Below, in pieces: positions 14,152 to 20,759 of a stretch of 23,632 nucleotides of DNA. Location of the stretch: positions 1-23,632 of IMG/VR virus record IMGVR_UViG_3300046463_000770; one strand, given 5' to 3'. This DNA comes from a virus. A program made the position numbers and the translations under genes. The notes beneath the pieces were generated by a model. That model saw nothing but the letters and a program-made list of their open reading frames with translations. It searched no databases and was not told the origin of the DNA. Every line of letters begins with the position of its first letter. The stretch's first letter is position 1.

Positions 14152-14182
14152 GACGTTTTTCCTAGTAGATTGACGTTATCCA

Positions 14183-14215
14183 AACCTCAGCGCCGGCCAG
14201 CGCTGAGGTTTTTTT
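14183..14215. terminator. Strong hairpin with T-run between arc-like and DUF3077 genes
   Basis: Ten-base stem AACCTCAGCG (14183-14192) with CGCTGAGGTT (14201-14210), loop CCGGCCAG, then seven T on the plus strand (14209-14215). No plus-strand gene ends here, so the T-run serves rightward read-through from the cI side. On the minus strand the same stem is followed only by TTTGG, which would make a weak attenuator within the arc-ant operon. The T-run overlaps the stop codon of the Arc-like gene. Confidence 0.7.
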
Positions 14216-14378
14216 ATGCCTGCTGTTTTCCACGCTCAATCTCCTGCTCTAGAGACTTCCTCAGACGAAAGACAATTTCGCCGCTAAGGCTGCGACCGTT
14301 TTCAGTGGCCTTCGCTTCAAGCTTCTCCCTCATCTCACAGAGCATTCTGACGGCGGTGGTGATTTTTAAAGTCTTCAT
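14214..14378 (-). CDS. Arc-like ribbon-helix-helix DNA-binding protein, 54 aa
   Basis: Short gene found by translating the minus strand. The product reads MKTLKITTAVRMLCEMREK, then LEAKATENGRSLSGEIVFRL and RKSLEQEIERGKQQA. NGRSLSGEIVFRLR at about residues 27-40 is the helix of Arc/Mnt-type ribbon-helix-helix proteins (compare NGRSVNSEI in Arc). The basic N-terminal strand would contact the DNA major groove. AAGGAGG lies 4 bases before the ATG, the best ribosome site in the window. It is first in the minus-strand unit with the DUF3077 protein and the antirepressor, and diverges from the XRE repressor. By analogy with P22 Arc it should repress its own operon. Confidence 0.85.
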   Translation of the reverse strand: MKTLKITTAVRMLCEMREKLEAKATENGRSLSGEIVFRLRKSLEQEIERGKQQA

Positions 14379-14488
14379 AGCGCCTCCTTATGTGCGTTTT
14401 GTGAGTTTAATGCTTTTTGTGACTTCGTCAAACATTTTTGCTTTTTGTGCGTTTGCTGTACGCTTCTAGACACGTACAGGGGATCGAC
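14379..14488. promoter_or_regulatory. Divergent arc/XRE control region with direct repeats
   Basis: Leftward promoter for the arc-ant unit: TTGACG at 14431-14426, 16-base spacer, TAAACT at 14409-14404. Repeats that may be operators: TGCTTTTTGTG at 14411-14421 and again at 14439-14449 (28 bases apart), and a related TGTGCGTTTTGTG at 14391-14403. They overlap the leftward promoter. A rightward promoter for the XRE gene is less clear; TTGTGC with TAGACA near 14446-14473 is a weak candidate. Confidence 0.6.
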
Positions 14489-14977
14489 ATGTCCAACGAT
14501 TTCGCTTCAAAACTCATTTCCCAGAGGAGTGAGAAAAACCTTACACAGCAACAACTTGCTGACGCCATCGGAATTACTCCATCGCAGATATCGCGGTACG
14601 AGTCAGGCCAGGCTAAGCCTCGAAAAACCGTGTTAATAAAGCTTGCTAAAGCTCTAGGCGTTGAGCCTGAAGCACTACAAGCTGACGGTGAACCTGATGA
14701 TGTTGAGCTGATGTTCGACGTTAATTTTCGAGACTTCGGTAAAATGCGTTGCTCCTTGCACTTCTCAAGGTCGCAGCACGCGAAGCTCACAGAGATGTAT
14801 GAAGACCTCGACGAAAAAGGCCGAGTGGATTTGCTCGGTGGTCTCCTGAAGAAAGCCACGCTTGAATCGGATATCTATGTAGAAGAAGGCCGAAAATTAA
14901 TTCCGCAGAATGATGAGATAACCGGCATTTCAGCGCGCTTCATCAATCCTCATGAAAAAAACACCAAGCCCAACTAG
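14489..14977 (+). CDS. XRE-family transcriptional repressor
   Basis: 162-aa regulator. A clear XRE helix-turn-helix occupies about residues 8-62: LISQRSEKNLTQQQLADAIG, ITPSQISRYESGQAKPRKTV, LIKLAKALGVEPEAL. The rest is helical (SRSQHAKLTEMYEDLDEKGR, GGLLKKATLESD) without a peptidase domain. ATG 14489 is chosen because AGGGGAT lies 7 bases upstream; the upstream frame covers the operator region. It diverges from the Arc-like gene and probably represses that promoter, taking the place Mnt has in P22. No clear intrinsic terminator follows within the next 170 bases. Confidence 0.85.
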   Translation: MSNDFASKLISQRSEKNLTQQQLADAIGITPSQISRYESGQAKPRKTVLIKLAKALGVEPEALQADGEPDDVELMFDVNFRDFGKMRCSLHFSRSQHAKLTEMYEDLDEKGRVDLLGGLLKKATLESDIYVEEGRKLIPQNDEITGISARFINPHEKNTKPN

Positions 14978-15147
14978 TGCGCCCCAACCTTGTGATCCGC
15001 AGGAGCTCAAACATCGCAATGAAACAGGCAATAGGGGAGAAATAGATCTGTGGGTTGCGACATTCTTGTTTCCAGGTAAGGGAATGGAAACAGATTGAAT
15101 GAGAGGGGCACATGACAGGAAGGGCTTACATGGGTACATATGCCATG
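14978..15147. other. Intergenic region with an inverted repeat (15067-15092)
   Basis: 170 bases between the convergent XRE and coiled-coil genes. TGTTTCCA (15067-15074) and TGGAAACA (15085-15092) form a perfect eight-base inverted repeat with a ten-base spacer. The stem is AT-containing and not followed by T residues, so it is not a standard terminator; it could be a protein-binding site. Nothing else is seen except a 25-codon plus-strand ORF (15112) that I do not accept. Confidence 0.4.
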
Positions 15148-16254
15148 TCATGCCTCAGGAAGGTCGTCAGGCTTGATCGCTGTAGCTAGGTAAATCGCTT
15201 TGTGTGGCGGTGTTTTTTCGGCAGGTACATTCAATCCCAAGAGGCTGCAAAACTCCCGCTGGATCGTACCCTGCTTCGGCTGCCGCATCTCAGGCGTGTA
15301 TTGGGCCCAGTACTTCAAAGCGACTTGGCGCATAACTTCGAGTTCTTTTGTGGAATACGGAAAATTAAGGCCGTTTTCTTCTATCACAGCAAGCTCAACG
15401 TTCTTTCTCTCCTGATGCAGCTTGCGCAACTCAGTGGTTAATACTTTAAAAGCCTCATCGTCTAAACGCTTTTTATCAGCCAGGTCACGCAACTGACTAT
15501 CCAGGGTACCAACCATCGATTCTGCGGCCTCTGCGCGGGCGGTTAAAGTATCAAGCTCATTTTTTGCTTTTAGCATTTCGCGAATATCATTGAGACCTGA
15601 ACTGCCACTTTCCTGGCGTAATTTTTTAAGCTCAATTTCGGCTTCATGTGCCCGACATTGTAGATCCTGACTACTCAGGGTTACTTGATCAAGTTGCTGG
15701 CGTATATGAGCGACAGCAGAGAGGGCTTCCTTCAAGTGGTGCTTCGCAACATAGCCTTCATACTCAGCATCCCTTCTCGCAGTTTGCTCTCTATGGCATA
15801 AGTGCCGCAGTCTCTCCAAATCGGAGTCTTGCGGTTGATCACCACCATTAATTTTAGCACCAAGAGCTTGAATATCAGCTGGTTGAAACAATGCATATCT
15901 TTCGGTCAGGAGTGTCCGGCCCTCCCACATAGTCCAATACGCTTCATCTCCCGGCTCACTCTCGAGAAATACCGGCCCCTCAAAAATTATATCGAGAGTG
16001 GTTTCGGTTCCGGCGTACTTGAGAGCCCTAGGCTTCAAGACTTTCTGAATCCCACACCCACTAACCTCATGATTACCTACGGCATCTATATCCCAACCAT
16101 TTATCCCGTCAACGTTCATATAAACGAGGCATTGTCTTGACTCGCACAAGTCCAAAAGATCATTACCCGTCAACTTCGTTTGGGTAATAGCCCTCAACCA
16201 TTGAACGGCTTGATCAATTGTCAGATAGTCGAGTAGCTTATAGACCTTTTCCAC
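15148..16254 (-). CDS. Uncharacterised coiled-coil protein, about 368 aa
   Basis: Not assigned to a family. Three parts are visible: an N-terminal region beginning KVYKLLDYLTIDQAVQWLRA; a middle of about 120 residues rich in heptads (KKLRQESGSSGLNDIREMLK, NELDTLTARAEAAESMVGTL, LTTELRKLHQERKNVELA) that should form a long coiled coil; and a compact C-terminal block (STKELEVMRQVALKYWAQYT, KAIYLATAIKPDDLPEA) that I have the impression recurs at the ends of otherwise different Pseudomonas proteins. GTG at 16254 is preferred (GGGG 7 bases upstream, natural N-terminus); the frame extends to GTG 16284. Monocistronic, in the cargo segment. DNA-mimic, defence or regulatory roles are all possible; none is shown. 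Confidence 0.72.
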   Translation of the reverse strand: MEKVYKLLDYLTIDQAVQWLRAITQTKLTGNDLLDLCESRQCLVYMNVDGINGWDIDAVGNHEVSGCGIQKVLKPRALKYAGTETTLDIIFEGPVFLESEPGDEAYWTMWEGRTLLTERYALFQPADIQALGAKINGGDQPQDSDLERLRHLCHREQTARRDAEYEGYVAKHHLKEALSAVAHIRQQLDQVTLSSQDLQCRAHEAEIELKKLRQESGSSGLNDIREMLKAKNELDTLTARAEAAESMVGTLDSQLRDLADKKRLDDEAFKVLTTELRKLHQERKNVELAVIEENGLNFPYSTKELEVMRQVALKYWAQYTPEMRQPKQGTIQREFCSLLGLNVPAEKTPPHKAIYLATAIKPDDLPEA

Positions 16255-16440
16255 TTCAGAACCCCGTGCGCTGCCACTGGCCACCCACCAGCAATAGCAT
16301 CCAGTCTATCGCCAGTTAGCAAAATGTAACAGTCAAGCAGACGCATCAATGGAACACATCGATTGACGCGGAATGCGCTAGGCTTAAGTACGTTTTTCCG
16401 AAACCTGATGGATAGATCTGTTAAAACAAGGAGAATCTCC

Positions 16441-16800
16441 GTGGCGTACGCACATAAAACAAAAAACTCAGCCATCGCACTAGCGGTCACATTCGCATTC
16501 GTTTACTCGAATACATCCCTGGCTGAGCCAAAATTCGCGATCGCTGGTGTGGGCGCCCTATCGTGTGGCCAGTACCTAAGACCCCCTTCAGTTAATAAGG
16601 AGATGTCTGACGCCATGGTTGTAACATGGATACAAGGCTACTTGAGTGGAGCCAACACTCAACGATTTATGGATAGTGAAACGAGCATGAAGAAGCAGCC
16701 GGATGGAGAGACATTGACGGCCTTCGTCGATAAATATTGCCGTGATCACCCACTGGAAACCGTTTACCAAGCATCTATGAATTTGGATCAAAGCTATTAG
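16441..16800 (+). CDS. Small exported (periplasmic) protein, 119 aa
   Basis: Predicted Sec-exported protein. GTG at 16441 is chosen because AAGGAG lies 8 bases upstream and it places a signal peptide at the N-terminus: charged AHKTKNS, hydrophobic AIALAVTFAFVY, then a cleavage site at about SLA-EP (residues 30-32). The mature part has two Cys residues, one in ALSCGQYL and one in DKYCRDHP, likely a disulfide, and a central VTWIQGYLSGANTQRF block. The layout resembles small HdeA- or Rap1a-type periplasmic proteins, but I cannot assign a family. It is followed by a terminator and is flanked by divergent or separate units, as expected of a lysogenic-conversion (moron) gene. Confidence 0.72.
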   Translation: MAYAHKTKNSAIALAVTFAFVYSNTSLAEPKFAIAGVGALSCGQYLRPPSVNKEMSDAMVVTWIQGYLSGANTQRFMDSETSMKKQPDGETLTAFVDKYCRDHPLETVYQASMNLDQSY

Positions 16801-16817
16801 GACTCGTAGAATCACAT

Positions 16818-16840
16818 GCCCGTGATTGAGCGGGCTTTTT
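16818..16840 (+). terminator. Intrinsic terminator after exported-protein gene
   Basis: Stem GCCCG (16818-16822) with CGGGC (16831-16835), eight-base loop, then TTTTT (16836-16840). It lies 17 bases after the stop at 16800. Confidence 0.85.
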
Positions 16841-16942
16841 ATGCGTCATGAAAACCGTCTCTCAGTACCGGTTGCTAATGGTGATTTAGCTACCATGAAT
16901 GATACGGTCGTTCTCCTCAGCTCTGAGTGAAGAGACAGCAGC

Positions 16943-18193
16943 ATGGCCGCACTCGAAAAGCGCTATCCCCGCGAGTCGTTCACCAAGAAGCTGGAGCGGA
17001 TCTGCCAACGGCTGGATGAGGCATCGATTCGCAACATCGCTCACAAAGATTTTTTCAACAACGCAACAACGTCTCAGGTCGAGATCACTTCGCTATGGGT
17101 TGTGGGCTCATATGCCCGCGGCGCACTGATGTGTGGCGACCTGGATCTTGTCCTTGAGTACCAACTTGTCGAAGGTCCCCAACCTGCGCCCAGGAGAATA
17201 ACGAAGACTTTCTTCGGCGCCATTCCGTACGTCAGCTATTACTTCGGAAAACCAGAGAGCAGCACGTCGGGGGTGGTATTCCCTGACGCAATCCCGATTT
17301 GGACCGAGCCTGGCTGCGACTGGAGACTTGCGATCGATTCTATTAAGCCTGTCCCTAGCGCCGGTCGTGCAAAACGGGAGACAGACTCGATCCCATTACG
17401 ACCGGAACAGCTGTACATGGAACCGGAGCATCTGCAGGCGATAGCGGCCCAGGAGAAAGAGGGCCTGCTTGAGTGGGAGTTTGTTGAGTTCACCGCGGCC
17501 GACCTCGAAACTGTACCAACAGAAGAGATCAGCGAGCGAGATAGAAAGCTCCTTCGGATTGCCCCCATGATGGCGAAGAAATCCCAGGTGCTTATACCCG
17601 CGATAATTCGGCTGATGACAAAACACGAACGCTTTGGAGTCTGGGACTCCTCAGACAGCTATCACGTAAAGTTTAACTGCGGGGCCACAGCTCTACTGCT
17701 GGGGCGCCCTGCCTTGCCCTACAACCCGTTCGACGATGAGCCAACCATCAAGCAGTACGCACTCATCCCGCATTTGAGCCAGAAAGGCCCTAATGGTGCC
17801 TGGTTAATTCGGCGCGGGGCCAACCATCCGGACACTCAAGCTCTCGCAGGCAGACACGCCTTTTATCTCGGGAGTCCAGGATCCCCAGAGACGGTGGCGT
17901 ATCGTGATCTCAATAAAACCTGGTCAATGGAAATGCTCGAGCTTTTCAATACACACGACGACGCCAAAGAGTTTGCTGCGATGCTGGATGAGGGAAGTGA
18001 CTTGCCCGCGACAGAGATTGGTAGAGCCGAAGGGCTAGAGCTGATCTCGCTCTTTGCTTTGGTGGACATCGTCGAGATTGGAGAGCATCAGTTTGCGATG
18101 ACACACGCCGGCGCCGCTTACTCTGAGCGAGACAAGGCGACGATGGAAGAGATCACCACCGCCCTCCCCCCTAGTGACCGCGATCAATGCTGA
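16943..18193 (+). CDS. Polymerase-beta-type nucleotidyltransferase, prophage cargo
   Basis: 416-aa protein with the nucleotidyltransferase signature VVGSYARGALMCGDLDLVLEY: Gly55-Ser56 of the GS motif, and Asp66 and Asp68 as the metal-binding pair. The third catalytic carboxylate is not obvious; candidates lie at 115-132 (VVFPDAIPIW, CDWRLAID). The remaining 280 residues are unassigned and include FNCGATALLLGRPALPYNPF and a helical end. Such enzymes transfer NMP to RNA, protein or small molecules; in mobile elements many belong to defence or toxin systems. It has its own terminator-bounded unit, a weak ribosome site (AAGAGA), and its last 10 bases overlap a convergent small gene. Enzyme class is confident; target is unknown. 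Confidence 0.78.
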   Translation: MAALEKRYPRESFTKKLERICQRLDEASIRNIAHKDFFNNATTSQVEITSLWVVGSYARGALMCGDLDLVLEYQLVEGPQPAPRRITKTFFGAIPYVSYYFGKPESSTSGVVFPDAIPIWTEPGCDWRLAIDSIKPVPSAGRAKRETDSIPLRPEQLYMEPEHLQAIAAQEKEGLLEWEFVEFTAADLETVPTEEISERDRKLLRIAPMMAKKSQVLIPAIIRLMTKHERFGVWDSSDSYHVKFNCGATALLLGRPALPYNPFDDEPTIKQYALIPHLSQKGPNGAWLIRRGANHPDTQALAGRHAFYLGSPGSPETVAYRDLNKTWSMEMLELFNTHDDAKEFAAMLDEGSDLPATEIGRAEGLELISLFALVDIVEIGEHQFAMTHAGAAYSERDKATMEEITTALPPSDRDQC

Positions 18194-18396
18194 AGCTTGA
18201 TCCTGGCCAGCCCCTGTTTGATGTGCCCGGCGTTCTCACCAATCGCCTCTAGGGCTCCACGGACGTTGTCACCGGCGTCGACATGGCCCTGACTCTCGAC
18301 GAGCAGGGTTAGCTCCATCAGAGCAGCCTCAAGGGCAAGCTGGTTGTGGTACAGACGCTCAAGGACATCAGGCAGAGAGTATTCGGGGGTAGACAT
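18184..18396 (-). CDS. Uncharacterised helical 70-aa protein, convergent with nucleotidyltransferase
   Basis: Not recognised. ATG at 18396 (GGAA about 9 bases upstream) is preferred over the longer frame to 18453, which runs into a hairpin. The product is acidic and almost wholly helical: SLPDVLERLYHNQLALEAALMELTLLVESQG, then RGALEAIGENAGHIKQGLARI. Such small helical proteins are typical Pseudomonas prophage accessories. It ends inside the nucleotidyltransferase gene (10 bases of tail-to-tail overlap), so the two mRNAs are complementary at their 3' ends. Confidence 0.65.
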   Translation of the reverse strand: MSTPEYSLPDVLERLYHNQLALEAALMELTLLVESQGHVDAGDNVRGALEAIGENAGHIKQGLARIKLQH

Positions 18397-18692
18397 GGTT
18401 TCGATTCCGTTCGAGGGAGTGGGGAGCTTAGCAGCGGGAATGACTGACAACAAAAAACCCGCGCATGGCGGGCTCTCTGCATGGGGTCAAATCCTTTTGT
18501 TCACTCAATCTGCGCTGCGTTCTGTGAGGACTTTGTGAAAAACATGTCGCAGATACGAAAAAGCCCGGCGCTAGGCCGGGCTCTTTATGCACGTGGCCAA
18601 ATCCCTTTGGCTGACTGCAGTGTGCTTGGTGGGTGTGACGAAGGCGTGACAGGGTAGATACGAAAAGCCCGGCGTTGGATCGGGCTTTGGTT
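18397..18692. repeat. Terminator-rich intergenic region with a diverged tandem repeat
   Basis: About 300 bases without a gene. Three hairpins: CCCGC/GCGGG at 18458-18472 (minus-strand tail TTTTTTG), AGCCCGGC/GCCGGGCT at 18562-18582 (minus tail TTTTTCG), and AAAGCCCG/CGGGCTTT at 18664-18688 (minus tail TCG after TTT). AGATACGAAAA followed by GCCCGGCG occurs at 18551-18570 and again at 18656-18674, and the sequence after the first two hairpins is alike (CTCT-TGCA-GG-CAAATCC-TTT), so a unit of about 105 bases seems to be duplicated and diverged. The last hairpin serves as terminator of the minus-strand gene ending at 18693. Confidence 0.7.
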
Positions 18693-19178
18693 TTACGCAG
18701 CAGCGCTGTCCTGAAAGGGGAGCTGAAGCTCCTCGACGTCATATGTGAAGTCGAGAACTATCTGTATTGGCTCCTGAGAGCGATCTTTCGTGTTGTACAC
18801 ATCAACGTCTGTTTTCAGTTGATAGCAATCACCGACAATTTGCTGTCTACGTTGAGCGAAAGACCTCACGAAGTGTTCTCGAGGTGCTAATTCGTCATCA
18901 ATATCAGCCCAGAGCGAAAGCGTCTTGTTGCCTTTTTTCGATCTGACAGCATGTTTTGCTCTGTAACGCTGACCGTTCTTGTTGGTTCTGTACTCTTCAC
19001 GAAAAGCTTGAGAGATATCTGAAGCAATCGCGTCAATAATTGTTTTGGTGTTGGGTTTGTGAAGGCCGTTCTTATATGCCCACGCCGCAATCGCGTGAGC
19101 ATCAATCAGGCCATCATCACCGACTTCTTTTTTGTATCGTTCAAGATATAATTTTATCTGATTGGAATAAGCAGTCAT
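18693..19178 (-). CDS. Third gene of HigB/HigA-ImmA module, unknown function
   Basis: 161 aa, no named family. I recognise the type as one often found directly downstream of HigA/ImmA-like genes. Visible blocks: NQIKLYLERYKKEVGDDGLI at the N-terminus, FREEYRTNKNGQRYRAKHAV in the middle, SLWADIDDELAPREHFVRSF, QRRQQIVGDCYQLKTDVDVY, and IQIVLDFTYDVEEL at the C-terminus. The middle is strongly basic and the ends acidic, which would fit binding to nucleic acid or to the toxin. ATG 19178 has AAGGGG 6 bases upstream. It follows the HigA-ImmA stop by only 10 bases and is closed by terminator hairpins, so it belongs to the same mRNA. Confidence 0.75.
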   Translation of the reverse strand: MTAYSNQIKLYLERYKKEVGDDGLIDAHAIAAWAYKNGLHKPNTKTIIDAIASDISQAFREEYRTNKNGQRYRAKHAVRSKKGNKTLSLWADIDDELAPREHFVRSFAQRRQQIVGDCYQLKTDVDVYNTKDRSQEPIQIVLDFTYDVEELQLPFQDSAAA

Positions 19179-19188
19179 AAGTACCCCT

Positions 19189-20307
19189 TCAGCTTGAAAG
19201 TGATCCCCAGCCATCGGCATCAGCCGAAGGCAAGACGAAGCTTCTTACTTTAACTTGATGCTTTCTAAGGAAGTCGTGGCGCTCAAGCTTTCTCTGGAGC
19301 TGGCCTACAACTATCCCAGGGTGGACTTTAATTCTTTGTGCGAACAAAATAATCTTTTGCTCTGAAAAGTACGGCTGAACGCGAGAAACAAAATCGTTAA
19401 GCTGTTTGACTGGAACGCAAAATTCTTGCGCCGCCTCGTTGGCAAGCTTCTCGCACTCGTCTAGCTCTCCATCAGTAGACCCTAAATCAAGGTCTACTAT
19501 CGGCATGTCGGAATGTCGTCCATCTTCTCTTAGAACGTGTTCAATCTCGTGCCGAAGTACAAACCAAAAATTGTCTATTCTGTCGTAACGAAGGGTCATA
19601 CCGATCACTGGCTTGTCCTCCGATAGCCAGAAGCAGGCACCATCTATTCGTGAACCAGATATAGCCTCTACAAAAACTAGTCGAACGCCGGCTTCCGCAA
19701 GGATTCTTGGTACGTGTCGAATTTCTTCAGCGGAAAGCAGTAAATTTTTTAAACTGTCTACGGCAGCCAGCAACTTCTCTTTTTTATAAGATGTAATGAC
19801 CTGTCTGTCGGCCATGAGCCTGACACGGAAAAGCCATGCAAGCTGAAGAGAAGTAACATCCAAAGCAACATCGGTCTTCTTTGCGTAGTGAGTCAGATTT
19901 GGATGATCTTGTAGTGTAGGTATGTTGAAAAAATCACAAAACCGTTGCTCAAGAACATCTAGATTTTCACTTGCCTGAATCCAGCCGCGTCTAAGCATTT
20001 CCCGTACAGGGAATTTGCTGTACAAATTAGCCTTTCTAGCGACACTACTGTGTTCTGTTTTAACTTTAGAGAGCTGGTATTGACTCTCTAAACTCATCCA
20101 GTACTCAGCAGATGTTCCGAAAGCCTCGGCAAGCCCTTTCGCTGTTTCAGGCGTTACGGCTCGCTTCCCAGCGATCAGCTCACTAATAAGGCGCGGCGGG
20201 CGGTCCAGAATGTCCGCAAGTTCTTGCTGACTCCACTCTCGCGCTTCCAGCTCTTCCCGCAGGAACTCTCCTGGCGGAAATACTTCAGCAGGCACGCGTG
20301 CGCTCAT
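19189..20307 (-). CDS. higA: HigA-type antitoxin fused to ImmA/IrrE metallopeptidase domain
   Basis: 372 aa, about three to four times a plain HigA. The N-terminus is a HigA-type HTH (about 10-80): PPGEFLREELEAREWSQQEL, ADILDRPPRLISELIAGKRA, TAKGLAEAFGTSAEYWMSLE. The C-terminal half is an ImmA/IrrE (COG2856) peptidase: FVLRHEIEHVL with HEIEH at 253-257 binding zinc, and NEAAQEFCVP at about 290-299, whose Glu is the usual third ligand. It likely neutralises the HigB-like toxin and represses the operon through the palindrome upstream, while the peptidase could cleave itself or another regulator in response to a signal. It follows the toxin gene by 16 bases. Confidence 0.87.
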   Translation of the reverse strand: MSARVPAEVFPPGEFLREELEAREWSQQELADILDRPPRLISELIAGKRAVTPETAKGLAEAFGTSAEYWMSLESQYQLSKVKTEHSSVARKANLYSKFPVREMLRRGWIQASENLDVLEQRFCDFFNIPTLQDHPNLTHYAKKTDVALDVTSLQLAWLFRVRLMADRQVITSYKKEKLLAAVDSLKNLLLSAEEIRHVPRILAEAGVRLVFVEAISGSRIDGACFWLSEDKPVIGMTLRYDRIDNFWFVLRHEIEHVLREDGRHSDMPIVDLDLGSTDGELDECEKLANEAAQEFCVPVKQLNDFVSRVQPYFSEQKIILFAQRIKVHPGIVVGQLQRKLERHDFLRKHQVKVRSFVLPSADADGWGSLSS

Positions 20308-20323
20308 AATAATAACTCTCCTG

Positions 20324-20620
20324 TCAGTGATAGTCGGCTATTTCAACGATTCCGATGACTTTGCAGGGGTGATTTCCTCTGATTTCCAGAATTAGACGCC
20401 ACTGTAGATTTAGTCTGATCGAATGCTGGCCTTCTCTGCTTCCTTTCAATTTTTCACAGTGCAGCGACTTCACTGCGTATAGATCTCTCTCATCACTAAA
20501 CGCACGAATTTGCTGCATACGCCTTCGGAAGGCGCGGACTACGTCCTGTGAATGACCTGCTGTGAATCTAGCTTCAACCTCAAGTCTATCCAGGTCTTCA
20601 TCGTCGAATTCAACGTCCAT
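20324..20620 (-). CDS. higB: HigB/RelE-type toxin
   Basis: 98 aa. RelE-superfamily toxin expected to cut mRNA at the ribosome. Family blocks: GHSQDVVRAFRRRMQQIRAF (about 22-41), DERDLYAVKSLHCEKLKG (43-60), and GQHSIRLNLQWRLILEI (about 64-80), in which the basic and aromatic residues of HigB active sites are retained. It precedes the antitoxin gene, as in other higBA loci. A leftward promoter with hexamers at 20655-20650 and 20632-20627 and a palindrome at 20665-20679 lie upstream. The predicted transcription start falls at or within a base or two of the ATG, with no ribosome site, so the mRNA may be leaderless. Confidence 0.88.
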   Translation of the reverse strand: MDVEFDDEDLDRLEVEARFTAGHSQDVVRAFRRRMQQIRAFSDERDLYAVKSLHCEKLKGSREGQHSIRLNLQWRLILEIRGNHPCKVIGIVEIADYH

Positions 20621-20626
20621 GGCGCT

Positions 20627-20679
20627 ACTCTAGATCAAGGCGTAAAAAACGTCAAGTGACGTCATTACACCTAGTGTAA
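20627..20679 (-). promoter_or_regulatory. higBA promoter and palindromic operator
   Basis: Minus-strand promoter TTGACG (20655-20650), 17-base spacer, TAGAGT (20632-20627). Two palindromes: ACGTCA-AG-TGACGT at 20649-20662, which overlaps the -35 hexamer, and TTACAC-CTA-GTGTAA at 20665-20679 just upstream. The second has the form of known HigA operators, and both are placed to allow autorepression. Confidence 0.75.
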
Positions 20680-20759
20680 AGATGGTGTTCCGATCAATCA
20701 AGCCGGATCGTCCCTGCCTCGCATAATCCTTCCCGCCTTCACCTCATCATCGTAAGCAG

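Noticed and set aside
15112-15189. 25-codon plus-strand ORF with a good-looking ribosome site (GAGAGGGG)
   Set aside because: Too short to judge, overlaps the 3' end of the coiled-coil gene, and no independent sign of coding.
16363-16440. Upstream ATG extending the exported protein by 26 residues
   Set aside because: It has no ribosome site and would bury the signal peptide; GTG 16441 has AAGGAG at proper spacing.
16870-16900. TTGCTAATGG followed by TTTAGC upstream of the nucleotidyltransferase, resembling the immunity operator
   Set aside because: Only seven bases match and the flanks differ from the TTTGCTAATTT copies, so chance is a sufficient explanation.
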